A stretch of DNA of 64,000 bases. It comes from an uncultured Hyphomicrobiales bacterium (GTDB lineage Bacteria; Pseudomonadota; Alphaproteobacteria; Rhizobiales; Rhizobiaceae). Shown here piece after piece: positions 34,533 through 43,314 of the stretch (position 1 is its first letter; each line of letters begins with the position of its first letter). The stretch covers positions 1-64,000 of the forward strand of contig CALTTH010000009.1 in the NCBI GenBank assembly GCA_943908365.1, read 5' to 3'. Both the position numbers and the translations under genes were made by a program. Under the pieces are notes generated by a model. It searched no databases. It saw only the letters and a list, made by a program, of their open reading frames with translations, and was not told the origin of the DNA.

Positions 34533-35159
34533 TTAAACCGTAGGCTGCCCGAGGCCAAACCATGCGGAGATCAGCGACCAGCCGCCATAAACGATGCCGA
34601 CGGTAAAGAGGAGCGACACCACCGCCATCAGGAGACCGCCAAGCAGGGCCAGATCATCGCGCTGGGCAAGAGCGAGAGCAATGATCAGCACCGTGATGCC
34701 CGGGAGCATATTGCCGAAGGGGATGGGCAGGGCGATGATCACGGCCATCATAAAAATGACGATGCCGATAAAGGCCGGGCCGGCAAAGCGCGCCAGCATG
34801 TGGCCGCGTGGCTTCAGCAGCGCTTCCAGCTTCTCCAGCCGTGGCGCTGCCTTGTCTGCCGTTAGCTCGATGATCGAGCGCGAAACAGAGAGACGACCGA
34901 GGATACCAGGCAGAACAAGCCTGCGTGCTCGAAACATCATCTGCAGTGACAGGATAGCCAGCGCCGTGCCGAAGATCATGCCAGCCGGAATACCCGGCGT
35001 TGGAATGATCGCCGGAATGGCAAAGACGAGCAGCACGAAGGCGATCGCCTTGTCGCCAAGCCTGTCCAGCAGACATTCGAGTGTTACGCGTTCGGGAAGG
35101 TCATGCGGCAGGCGCTTGAGCGCGGCCGCCATGCTTTGATGCGGCGCTTCCTTATTCAT
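34533..35159 (-). CDS. ExoD-family exopolysaccharide synthesis protein
   Basis: Membrane protein of 208 residues of the ExoD family. Hydrophobic helices cover about 38-75, 120-150 and 165-200; the family motif GIPAGMIFGTALAILSLQMMF and LPIPFGNMLPGITVLIIALALAQRDD are recognisable. ExoD of Sinorhizobium affects exopolysaccharide and nodule invasion, mechanism unknown. Transcribed with pth/ychF orientation but separated by gaps above 100 nt. Confidence 0.85.
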   Translation of the reverse strand: MNKEAPHQSMAAALKRLPHDLPERVTLECLLDRLGDKAIAFVLLVFAIPAIIPTPGIPAGMIFGTALAILSLQMMFRARRLVLPGILGRLSVSRSIIELTADKAAPRLEKLEALLKPRGHMLARFAGPAFIGIVIFMMAVIIALPIPFGNMLPGITVLIIALALAQRDDLALLGGLLMAVVSLLFTVGIVYGGWSLISAWFGLGQPTV

Positions 35160-35311
35160 GGAGCGCCCAATTCGGGAAGATCACAATCAAATGGCCGATA
35201 TTGGTCATGCGCAAAGAGATGGGGAGGTCGCGCTGTGTTTCAAGGCGCCATATCCCCAATCCTGCGTGGTCTGCCGTCTGATCAGGCTAAAGCCGGTGAC
35301 AACATTTGTTA

Positions 35312-36028
35312 TCAGTCCTTCTTGCCGAACATCCTCTTCAGCATCTCGGCCATGGGGCCGGTCTCCGGCAGCTTTTTCGGCTGAGCGTGGTTTCGCGCCT
35401 GATGGATGTGTGACTGCGCCGCCGGTTTTGCCGCTTTGACGGGCTTTTCGACTTCGGCCTTCGCGCCGGTCGCAAGGGCCAACTTGTTCATAAGCTGGGA
35501 GTCTTCACCCTTCACCAGCATGGCGGCGTTGTCGGCGATGGCGTCGAGCAGCGGGTCGAGCCATGCCTTGTCGGCCTTGGCGAAATCGCCGAGCACATGA
35601 CCATGCACGCGGTCCTTATCCCCGGGATGGCCGATGCCGAGGCGCAGGCGGCGATACTCTTTGCCGCAATGGGCATCGAGCGATTTCAAACCATTATGGC
35701 CGCCATGCCCGCCACCGGTCTTGATACGGGCGCGGCCGGCGGGCAGGTCCAGCTCATCGTGAATGGCGATGATGTCGCCGGGCGTCAGCTTGTAGAAGCG
35801 CATGGCTTCGCCGACGGCTTCGCCCGACAGATTCATGAATGTCAGGGGTTTCATCAGCAGGATTTTCTCGCCAGCGATCTCACCTTCAGAGATTTCCGCC
35901 TTGAACTTCCTCGACCAGGGCGTGAAGGAGGGCAGGCGTTGCAGGGCATCGACGGCCATGAAGCCGATATTGTGACGGTTGCCCGCATATTGATTGCCGG
36001 GGTTGCCGAGGCCTGCAATGATGATCAT
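35312..36028 (-). CDS. pth: Peptidyl-tRNA hydrolase
   Basis: Releases peptides from peptidyl-tRNA dropped by ribosomes. The catalytic His is in GNRHNIGF, and MKPLTFMNLSG, HDELDLP and GGGHGGHNGLKS complete the active site. Length 238 is longer than usual because of a basic, proline-rich tail after about 190 (KPVKAAKPAAQSHIHQ). I choose ATG 36028 over the TTG at 36034. Usually directly behind rplY; here that partner is 3.5 kb away. Confidence 0.96.
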   Translation of the reverse strand: MIIIAGLGNPGNQYAGNRHNIGFMAVDALQRLPSFTPWSRKFKAEISEGEIAGEKILLMKPLTFMNLSGEAVGEAMRFYKLTPGDIIAIHDELDLPAGRARIKTGGGHGGHNGLKSLDAHCGKEYRRLRLGIGHPGDKDRVHGHVLGDFAKADKAWLDPLLDAIADNAAMLVKGEDSQLMNKLALATGAKAEVEKPVKAAKPAAQSHIHQARNHAQPKKLPETGPMAEMLKRMFGKKD

Positions 36029-36115
36029 GGACAAGATTCCGTTTCACTCAAAATCGATACACCTCACCAACGCGAAACGCGGCGGGTGTCAACTTTTTTG
36101 TGAGGGCGCGAGCCG

Positions 36116-36844
36116 TTAGTCGCCGATGATCAAACCGTATTTCTCGTAAATTCGTCGCTGGGTGCCATCGGCAATCAGATCGTCCAGCACCTTCTGCATT
36201 TTCTCGATCAGGCTGTCCGGCACACTTTTGTTGCAGGCCATACCAAGCCTCTGCCGGCTGAAAGTGATGACCTCCTCAAAGTCTTTCTGGGGAAGGTTCT
36301 TCAGCGCGCTTTCCGACATGGGCATGAGGTCGATGCGGCCTGCAGTGAGCTTTGAGAGCGTGTTGCTGAAATCGGCGCTGATGTCGATCCGCGGAAAATT
36401 CATCGAGCGAAGCAGGTTTTCGGTGTAGTCGTTGCGCTGTGTTCCGACCGTGTATTCCTTGGCATCCTCCAACGTCTTGATGTTCATGACGTGGCCCTGA
36501 CGTGCCACCAGAACATTGCGATCCGTGTGGATAGGAGAAACCCATTTGAAGCGGGGCTCGCGCTCGGCGGTGCGCGCCGCGGCAAAGACGCAGTGCATGG
36601 GTGCTGTTTCTGCCAGCGCGATGGCGCGCGCCCAAGGCATCACCGATGCTTCATACTGCGTGTCAGTGCGCTCCAGAATGATCTTCAACTGATCCCAGTA
36701 GACGCCGCTTGGCTGTCCATCGGCGTCGCGAAGATTGTAGGGTGGATAATATTCCGTCGATAAGAACAGTTTTTCGGCGCTGGCTGAAGTCGCGGCCAGC
36801 ATGCAGGTCGACAGACCGATCGATAAAAGAATTGCTCGTAACAC
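36116..36844 (-). CDS. Orphan periplasmic solute-binding protein (family 3 type)
   Basis: Secreted binding protein of 242 residues with a signal peptide (LRAILLSIGLSTCMLAATSASA) and the SBP-3 fold. Motifs STEYYPPYN, MPWARAIALAE and TAEREPRFKWVSPI are those of the orphan, transporter-less group. No ABC permease or ATPase gene accompanies it. The GTG at 36844 has GGGAGGGG 5 nt upstream and starts 20 nt after the stop of the GGDEF-EAL gene. A role as ligand sensor for that enzyme is inferred from this layout. Confidence 0.85.
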   Translation of the reverse strand: MLRAILLSIGLSTCMLAATSASAEKLFLSTEYYPPYNLRDADGQPSGVYWDQLKIILERTDTQYEASVMPWARAIALAETAPMHCVFAAARTAEREPRFKWVSPIHTDRNVLVARQGHVMNIKTLEDAKEYTVGTQRNDYTENLLRSMNFPRIDISADFSNTLSKLTAGRIDLMPMSESALKNLPQKDFEEVITFSRQRLGMACNKSVPDSLIEKMQKVLDDLIADGTQRRIYEKYGLIIGD

Positions 36845-36864
36845 TGCTACCCCTCCCACAGCGT

Positions 36865-39261
36865 TTATTGCGCAGCCTTCAGCCTTTTCACATCCTCTAG
36901 CGGAGCCTGATAGGTTTCAATCAAAGATTGTATCGCACGTGGCCTGGAAAACAAATAGCCCTGGCCGCAATCCACGCCGATCTCTTGCAGCATCGTCTTT
37001 TGCTCTTCCGTCTCGATGCCTTCGGCAATGACGAGGCAGTTCATCTTATGGGAGATCGCACTGATGCCTTCAACCAGCATCCGGCTTTTCTTGCTGATGT
37101 CGGGCGCATCCTTGCTGATGGAGCGCGTAAAGGACTGGTCTATCTTGACGATATCGACGGGGAAGCGGTTGAGGTAGCTCAGCGATGAGTAGCCCGTGCC
37201 GAAATCGTCGAGCGCAATGCGGCATCCAAGCAGGCTGATAGCATTCAAGACGGCGCGCACCTGCGGGTCGTCATGCATCATCACGGCTTCGGTGATCTCC
37301 ACCACAAGACGCTGCGGAATGATGCCGTGGTGGTGCAGCAGGCCGGCAATGCGCGTCGGTAAACCGGCCTCAAACTGCTGGGCGGAGAAGTTGACAGCGA
37401 CATAGGCCTTCTCCAGACCGGGAACGGTCGAGATTTCCGCGAGGTTGCGGATGGAATGCTCAAGAACGCGGTTGCCGAGGCGCTTGATGCTGCCATTTTC
37501 TTCAGCCACGCCGATGATCGGGCCAGGCGGCAAAATGCCCTTGCGCGGATGGTTCAAACGCATCAGGGCTTCGAAGCCGCAGGTCACACCGGTCTGCAAG
37601 TCGAGAATGGGCTGGAAGTGTGCCTCAAGCCAGTCTTCTTCGATGGCCTGCTCGATTTCCTGCTCGATCTCTGCCCGCTGGCGCGTTTCGTTCATGATCG
37701 TAGCGTCGAAGATCTGGGCGCCATTCTTCCCGGCCCGCTTCTTCGTATACATGGCAAGATCGGAGTGTTGCAGCAGTTCCGAGGCGCTGCGGGCATGTTC
37801 GGGATAGATGGCAAGACCGATGCTCGCGCTGAGACGAATGCTTTGACCTTGGAAAATGAAGGGGTCGTTGAACATCGCGCCGATCTTTTCGCAGATTTCC
37901 AGCGATCGCTCTTCCGCGTCCGACCCCGCAAGTAACAGGGCAAACTCGTCGCCGCCAAGCCGCGACGCGGCGTCAAGCGGATTGAGAATACCTTTCAGGC
38001 GGCCAACAAACTGTTTGAGAACTGCATCGCCTGCGGCATGGCCGAAATTGTCGTTGATACCCTTGAAGCGATCGAGATCGATAAACAGGCAGGCAAGCTT
38101 CGTCTGAGCCGCATCGGCATGCAGTATCTTCTGGTCCAGCATGGCTTCGAAACCCTGGCGGTTCAAAAGCCCGGTTAGGTGATCGGAAATGGCCTGGAGG
38201 CCGTTGCGCTGCTCGGACTGACGAAGCTCTGTGACATCCGTCATTACGCTCAGCACATCCGCGCTGGTCTCCTCGATGCCGGTCTGCAGCGTCTTCTCGG
38301 CAATCAGCACATCCATCGAACGCCCATCGGCGCAGATGAAGCGGACGGTGAGTTCAGCCGCGTAGGATTCATCGGTATGGTCGGATGGGCGGTTTTGATG
38401 GCGCTGGCGGAAACTTTCGCGATCTTCCGGATGGAGGAAGGCTTCAAAGGCGCAGCCAAGGGAATCTTCGCGACTGTAGCCGGTTGCCTTCACCCAATAA
38501 TCGCTCACCGCCGCGACACGATTTTCGGGATCGAGTGAAAACAGCATGGCCGGGGTGCGGTTGTAGATTTCCGTCGTGCGTCGATGGGCGCGCTTGAGTT
38601 CGTGCTCTTCCCGTTCGAGCTGCGTCTGCATTTCATTGAAGCTGAGAGCCAGCCGTCCCATCTCGTCGCGCGAGCGCCAGTCGACATGGTGGCGTGAGCC
38701 AAGTCTGCGGGTTGCCTCGATGGCGGCCGTCAGCCGCAGAAGCGGGCGCATGATCATCATCCGGTTGCCGACGATGGCGGCGCCAAACACTGTCAGGATT
38801 GCCAGAATGAAGATCAACAGGAAGGAAAGCTCGATGCCGTTCAGCGATGAGAACAGGCCGACATTGCGGAAGAAAATCTTGATCGTCCCGACCTTGGTCT
38901 CGCCGTCGAGGTTCTTGTAGTAGATGTCACGACTGAGCGAGGACATGTCTTCGCTTCTGGGGTCGCTTGATGTTTGCGTAACGTCGAGCTGGCCGAAGCT
39001 GTCCTTGACCCGGACCATATAGATTGCAGGGTCGGTAATCAGCGTGCCGGTAATCTGGTTGATACTTTCGTCATCAAGATCCCAAAGAGGGCGGCCAAGA
39101 GCCTGCGCGTTGGCGACGATGAGAATTTCGAGCCGGTCTGCCTGGCTGGAGATCGCGGCATTATAGGATAGGCTGAGCAAAATCGTAAAAAGCGGCGCGA
39201 CGATAGCCAGCAACGCGCCGGATATGATCACCAGGAATCGCCTTTCTACCGAATGGGTCAT
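36865..39261 (-). CDS. Sensor GGDEF-EAL protein with HAMP and PAS domains
   Basis: Membrane protein of 798 residues. TM1 (about 8-33), a periplasmic domain of about 110 residues (including ALGRPLWDLDDESINQITG), TM2 (about 144-167), HAMP (about 170-220), PAS (about 230-350), GGDEF (GGDEF at 436-440) and EAL (EAL at 564-566). EAL motifs NFSAQQF, LVVEITEAV, LDDFGTGYSSL, KIDQSF, AEGIE, GQGYLFSRP are intact. The RxxD I-site is missing. Makes and/or degrades cyclic-di-GMP. Co-transcribed with the orphan solute-binding gene, a likely signal input to the periplasmic domain. Confidence 0.93.
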   Translation of the reverse strand: MTHSVERRFLVIISGALLAIVAPLFTILLSLSYNAAISSQADRLEILIVANAQALGRPLWDLDDESINQITGTLITDPAIYMVRVKDSFGQLDVTQTSSDPRSEDMSSLSRDIYYKNLDGETKVGTIKIFFRNVGLFSSLNGIELSFLLIFILAILTVFGAAIVGNRMMIMRPLLRLTAAIEATRRLGSRHHVDWRSRDEMGRLALSFNEMQTQLEREEHELKRAHRRTTEIYNRTPAMLFSLDPENRVAAVSDYWVKATGYSREDSLGCAFEAFLHPEDRESFRQRHQNRPSDHTDESYAAELTVRFICADGRSMDVLIAEKTLQTGIEETSADVLSVMTDVTELRQSEQRNGLQAISDHLTGLLNRQGFEAMLDQKILHADAAQTKLACLFIDLDRFKGINDNFGHAAGDAVLKQFVGRLKGILNPLDAASRLGGDEFALLLAGSDAEERSLEICEKIGAMFNDPFIFQGQSIRLSASIGLAIYPEHARSASELLQHSDLAMYTKKRAGKNGAQIFDATIMNETRQRAEIEQEIEQAIEEDWLEAHFQPILDLQTGVTCGFEALMRLNHPRKGILPPGPIIGVAEENGSIKRLGNRVLEHSIRNLAEISTVPGLEKAYVAVNFSAQQFEAGLPTRIAGLLHHHGIIPQRLVVEITEAVMMHDDPQVRAVLNAISLLGCRIALDDFGTGYSSLSYLNRFPVDIVKIDQSFTRSISKDAPDISKKSRMLVEGISAISHKMNCLVIAEGIETEEQKTMLQEIGVDCGQGYLFSRPRAIQSLIETYQAPLEDVKRLKAAQ

Positions 39262-39481
39262 CTGCCCTCTCTTGATCCTCAAAAACTCCCGTCCATGCGG
39301 TAAAGGCCCATGCGCCGTGAGGGCGTTTTCGATTGATCGAGAGCCTTTCCAGCTGCGGTTGTAGAACCAAAGCTTTGAGGTATCGTTTCGCAGAATGCTT
39401 AATCATTCTTGAATTGAGTGCTTGCACTCGAAGCGCGTCAGATGGCGCGGGCGGGGTTATCGAGCGGATGAATCCGCATGC

Positions 39482-39513
39482 AAAAAGACCCCGCATCTTT
39501 CGATACGGGGCCT
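39482..39513 (-). terminator. Intrinsic terminator of rplY
   Basis: On the minus strand a 12-pair stem (with two G-U pairs) closed by a GAAA loop, followed by a run of five T. It stands 23 nt past the rplY stop, so the downstream GGDEF-EAL gene is probably transcribed separately. Confidence 0.9.
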
Positions 39514-39536
39514 CTTCAAGAAAAACCAAACAGATC

Positions 39537-40166
39537 TTATTCGGACTTGTTTTCGTCTTCTGCTTCTTCAGCAACAGGTGCTTCGTCTTCAACAACGTCC
39601 ACAACCGGCGGAACGATCGTTGCAACGGTGAAGTCGCGATCGGTGATCGTCGGAACCACGCTCTTCGGAAGCTTGATCTGCGAGATGTGAACGCTGTCAC
39701 CGACCTTCAGACCTTCGAGGTCGACGGTGATGGCGTCAGGAATCTGGTCCGCAGGAACGTTGGCTTCGATGGTGTGGCGAACGATGTTCAGAACGCCACC
39801 GGTCTTGATCTCGGACTTCTCTTCATTGATGAAGTGAACCGGGATTTCGACGGTTACGTTCGAGTTGGCCGAAACGCGCAGGAAGTCCACGTGCATCGTG
39901 AAGTCACGAACCGGGTCAAGCTGGTAGTCCTTCGGCAGAACCTTGTACTTCTGGCCGTTGACGTCGATCGTTGCGATCGTCGTCATGAAGCCACCGCCGT
40001 GGATGCGCTTGGTGATTTCGTTGGTCGAAATCGCGATAGAAATCGGGGCCTGCTTGTCACCATAGATGACAGCGGGAATCAAACCGTTGCGGCGAAGTTC
40101 ACGAGAGGACCCCTTACCAACTCGTTCGCGCGCCTCGGCCTTGAGCTCATAAGTTTCTTTGCTCAT
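39537..40166 (-). CDS. rplY: 50S ribosomal protein L25, long (Ctc) form
   Basis: L25/general stress protein Ctc, 209 residues, binding 5S rRNA. The N-terminal L25 domain (KAEARERVGKGSSRELRRNGLIPAVIYG) is followed by the TL5-type beta domain (VRDFTMHVDFLRVSANSNVTVEIPVHFINEE) and an acidic tail (EDEAPVAEEAEDENKSE). AAAAGGA precedes the ATG. Single gene with its own terminator. Confidence 0.97.
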   Translation of the reverse strand: MSKETYELKAEARERVGKGSSRELRRNGLIPAVIYGDKQAPISIAISTNEITKRIHGGGFMTTIATIDVNGQKYKVLPKDYQLDPVRDFTMHVDFLRVSANSNVTVEIPVHFINEEKSEIKTGGVLNIVRHTIEANVPADQIPDAITVDLEGLKVGDSVHISQIKLPKSVVPTITDRDFTVATIVPPVVDVVEDEAPVAEEAEDENKSE

Positions 40167-40448
40167 GGCATTTCCTTTTCGAGGTTATATGGAGAGTTCA
40201 AACCGGCTTGGCCGGACGAGAACTGGGGCGGCGCTTGCGCCAACCCGACCGCGTTGCCTCCAAGGGTGTCTACACGGATGCGCGCGCTATAGTATAAAGC
40301 GTCCTTGAACGCAAGACCGCGGGGGTTTTACGATTGGATCACACCCGCTCCACGCATCGTGATCCTCAAGCGGCGTCGCGTGCGACTATTTTACCGTTGA
40401 AAGATCGCCACAACCGGCGCACGATAACAGAAGCTTTGGGAGGAGCCT

Positions 40449-41408
40449 ATGTCGAACGATGCCGCACATGCCAATCATGTCTATGAGAGCGCCAACCGTT
40501 CATCGGCTGCCGCAAGTTCCCCCATCGTCGCCTCCTGGCGACGCTGCATGACGATGCATCATCTGGCGCCGGAGGAAAATCGTAAACCGATTTTCCTGTC
40601 GGAGGCGGAATTTCGCAGGGCGCGCGACGAGGCTTCCGATCTTCTGGCGGAAAGCACCGATGAAATCGATCGCATCTTTTCCACCGTCGGCAGGGCAGGG
40701 TGCTGCCTGCTGCTGACCGATGCCAAGGGCGTTGCCCTGGAACGGCGCGGTGCTGCGGGCGATGATGACGATTTTCGAAAGGCGGGGCTCTGGTCCGGCG
40801 CGCTGTGGAGCGAGGCGAGCGTCGGCACCAATGGCATAGGCACCGCACTTGCCGACGAGCGGCCGGCGGTGGTCTATCGCGACCAGCATTTCTTCAGCTC
40901 CAACATCAATCTCTCCTGCACCACAGCGCCGATCCGCGATCACCGGGGGCAGGTGACGGGCGCGCTCGACATTTCCACCTGCCGGGACGACATCAACGAA
41001 CTGACCTTTTCCATGGTCACGCAGACCGTGCGCGATGCCGCACAGCGTATCGAGGGCAATCTGTTCCGCCGCGCGTTCCCGGGCGCCCGGATTCTGATCG
41101 TGCCGTCTGGCCAATCGACGATGCTGTCGCTGCTGGCCGTCGATCAGGACGATATCATTCTGGGGGCAACCCGTGCTGCACGGCTGGCGCTGCGGCTCGA
41201 TGACGCGCGGATAGCACAAGGGATCCCTGCATCGGATGCCCTCAAAGAAGAGCGACATGACAAAGGCAGCGACCTGATGGAAGCCGAGCGCGCTGCTCTG
41301 CGGCGGGTCCTCGCGCGCACCAATGGCAACGTGACGCAGGCGTCCGAATTGCTGGGGATTAGCCGCGCGACGCTTCACCGCAAGATGAAGAAGCTCTCCG
41401 TGCATTGA
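40449..41408 (+). CDS. GAF-Fis regulator lacking the AAA+ domain (AcoR-like)
   Basis: Transcription factor of 319 residues. The N-terminal 190 residues match the AcoR sensor part (SWRRCMTMHHLAPEE, GAF with EASVGTNGIGTAL and FFSSNINLSCTTAPIRDHRGQVTGALDIS). The C-terminus is a Fis-type HTH (RRVLARTNGNVTQASELLGISRATLHRKMKKL). The central AAA+ sigma-54-activating domain of AcoR is absent, so it cannot activate sigma-54 promoters in the usual way. GGGAGGAG precedes the ATG. Located 159 nt upstream of an aldehyde dehydrogenase it probably controls. Confidence 0.9.
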   Translation: MSNDAAHANHVYESANRSSAAASSPIVASWRRCMTMHHLAPEENRKPIFLSEAEFRRARDEASDLLAESTDEIDRIFSTVGRAGCCLLLTDAKGVALERRGAAGDDDDFRKAGLWSGALWSEASVGTNGIGTALADERPAVVYRDQHFFSSNINLSCTTAPIRDHRGQVTGALDISTCRDDINELTFSMVTQTVRDAAQRIEGNLFRRAFPGARILIVPSGQSTMLSLLAVDQDDIILGATRAARLALRLDDARIAQGIPASDALKEERHDKGSDLMEAERAALRRVLARTNGNVTQASELLGISRATLHRKMKKLSVH

Positions 41409-41567
41409 AACGGACGCGCAAGCCTTGATTGGCTTGGCCGTTGTCGCAGATGTGAAACACTGTGCACTGCGGAATGGCTTGCCACCTCTTTGATTTGCCC
41501 GATTGTAGGCACAACCTCTCTCCACGCGATCAACCAATGATCGTTGTTCATCAGGGAGGATGAAAAC

Positions 41568-43085
41568 ATGAACATCCAGGTTCAGCACAAGGCGGGAGAA
41601 ACCCCGTTCAAACTGAAATACGGCAACTATGTCGGCGGCCAATGGGTGGAGCCGAAGTCCGGCCGCTACATGGACAATATCTCCCCCGTTACCGGGCAGA
41701 AGATTTGCGAAGTGCCGCGATCCGATGCCAGCGATATCGAAGCAGCCCTCGATGCCGCGCATAAGGCGCGCGCAGCCTGGGGACGCACCAGTGTTACCGA
41801 ACGCTCCAATATTCTTCTCAAAATCGCTCAGCGGATCGAGGACAATCTCGATCTGATCGCCCGGGCGGAAACCTGGGATAACGGCAAGCCGCTTCGTGAA
41901 ACCACCAATGCCGATATTCCGCTGACCATCGATCACTTCCGCTATTTCGCAGGCTGCATTCGCGCGCAGGAGGGGTCGATCGGCCAGATCGACAATGATA
42001 CCGTCGCCTATCATTTCCATGAGCCGCTTGGCGTCGTCGGCCAGATCATTCCCTGGAATTTTCCGATCCTGATGGCTGCGTGGAAGCTTGCGCCAGCCCT
42101 TGCTGCCGGCAACTGCGTGGTGCTGAAACCGGCCGAGCAGACGCCCGCTTCCATCCTGCTCGTTATGGAATTGATCGAGGATCTTCTGCCGCCGGGCGTG
42201 ATCAACATCGTCAACGGCCTTGGCACCGAAGCCGGCAAGCCGCTGGCGCAGAGCAACCGCATCGCCAAGATCGCCTTTACCGGTTCGACCTCGGTCGGCA
42301 AGGAAATCATGCGCTATGCGGCGGATAACGTCACCAACATCACGCTGGAACTCGGCGGCAAGTCGCCGAACGTGTTCTTTGCCGATGTGATGAACGAGGA
42401 CGATGCCTTCCTCGACAAGGCGCTCGAAGGCTTTGCCATGTTCGCACTGAACCAAGGTGAAGTCTGCACATGCCCATCTCGCGCACTGGTGCATGAATCG
42501 ATCTATGACCGCTTCATGGAAAAAGCCCTGAAGCGGGTGCAGGCGATCAGCCAGGACGATCCGCTGAATGCCTCCACCATGATCGGCGCACAGGCTTCAC
42601 AGGAACAGTTCGATAAGATCATGAGCTATCTTGAGATCGGCAAGAAGGAAGGCGCCAAGGTGCTGACCGGCGGCGACAGGAAGTCGCTCTCCGGCAATCT
42701 CAAGGACGGCTTCTATATCCAGCCGACGGTGTTTGAAGGCAACAACAAGATGCGGGTCTTCCAGGAGGAAATCTTCGGCCCGGTTGTCTCCGTCACCACC
42801 TTCAAGACAGTGGAAGAGGCGATCGAAATCGCCAATGACACGGTCTATGGCCTTGGTGCTGGTGTCTGGAGCCGCGATACGAATCTCGCTTACCGTGCAG
42901 GTCGAGGCATCGAGGCTGGTCGTGTGTGGACCAATTGCTACCACGCCTATCCGGCAGGCGCTGCTTTCGGCGGATACAAGCAGTCGGGCATCGGTCGCGA
43001 GACCCACAAGATGATGCTCGATCATTACCAGCAGACCAAGAACCTTCTGGTCTCCTACAGCCCGAACAAGCTCGGCTTCTTCTGA
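41568..43085 (+). CDS. NAD(P)+-dependent aldehyde dehydrogenase
   Basis: Aldehyde dehydrogenase of 505 residues, similar to acetaldehyde/AldB-type enzymes. NAD fold IPWNFPILMAAWKLAPALAAGN, FTGSTSVGK, catalytic Glu261 in LELGGKSP and catalytic Cys300 in GEVCTCPSR; the adjacent Cys302 is also typical of this subgroup. Cytoplasmic tetramer in homologues. ATG 41568 follows GGGAGGA. Likely oxidises acetaldehyde or short aliphatic aldehydes under the upstream regulator. Followed by a hairpin terminator. Confidence 0.93.
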   Translation: MNIQVQHKAGETPFKLKYGNYVGGQWVEPKSGRYMDNISPVTGQKICEVPRSDASDIEAALDAAHKARAAWGRTSVTERSNILLKIAQRIEDNLDLIARAETWDNGKPLRETTNADIPLTIDHFRYFAGCIRAQEGSIGQIDNDTVAYHFHEPLGVVGQIIPWNFPILMAAWKLAPALAAGNCVVLKPAEQTPASILLVMELIEDLLPPGVINIVNGLGTEAGKPLAQSNRIAKIAFTGSTSVGKEIMRYAADNVTNITLELGGKSPNVFFADVMNEDDAFLDKALEGFAMFALNQGEVCTCPSRALVHESIYDRFMEKALKRVQAISQDDPLNASTMIGAQASQEQFDKIMSYLEIGKKEGAKVLTGGDRKSLSGNLKDGFYIQPTVFEGNNKMRVFQEEIFGPVVSVTTFKTVEEAIEIANDTVYGLGAGVWSRDTNLAYRAGRGIEAGRVWTNCYHAYPAGAAFGGYKQSGIGRETHKMMLDHYQQTKNLLVSYSPNKLGFF

Positions 43086-43217
43086 TACCGCGTGAACCCG
43101 GTGCCTGCGGTATTTCCGCCGGTGCCAACTCCGGCCATGGCTGGGATAAAGTCTCTGAAAAGCGTCGATGTCATTTGTATCATGGCGATCTGAGTTGACG
43201 TAATGGTGTCATCAATC

Positions 43218-43275
43218 GGGCGCATATCCTCCTCGATATTGTTGCGTGGATCGATATGCGCCCTTTCTTTTTTTA
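43218..43275 (+). terminator. Intrinsic terminator after aldehyde dehydrogenase
   Basis: Perfect 11-pair stem GGGCGCATATC / GATATGCGCCC with a 24-nt loop followed by TTTCTTTTTTT. It lies 133 nt past the dehydrogenase stop, before the GT39-like gene. Confidence 0.8.
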
Positions 43276-43314
43276 CTTTTTTCATTCCGCTCGCACCGCC
43301 TGTGGGTGCCAATC

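Noticed and set aside
39161..39700. Minus-strand ORF of 179 codons between rplY and the GGDEF-EAL gene
   Set aside because: It overlaps both genes and the rplY terminator and has no ribosome site.
41430..41444. Sigma-54-like promoter TGGCTTG-N4-TTGT before the aldehyde dehydrogenase
   Set aside because: The essential GC of the -12 element is GT, and the neighbouring regulator lacks the AAA+ domain needed to activate sigma-54.
40500..42494. Minus-strand ORF of 664 codons
   Set aside because: It is antisense to the GAF-Fis regulator and aldehyde dehydrogenase, both with clear family motifs; long antisense frames are common at this GC.
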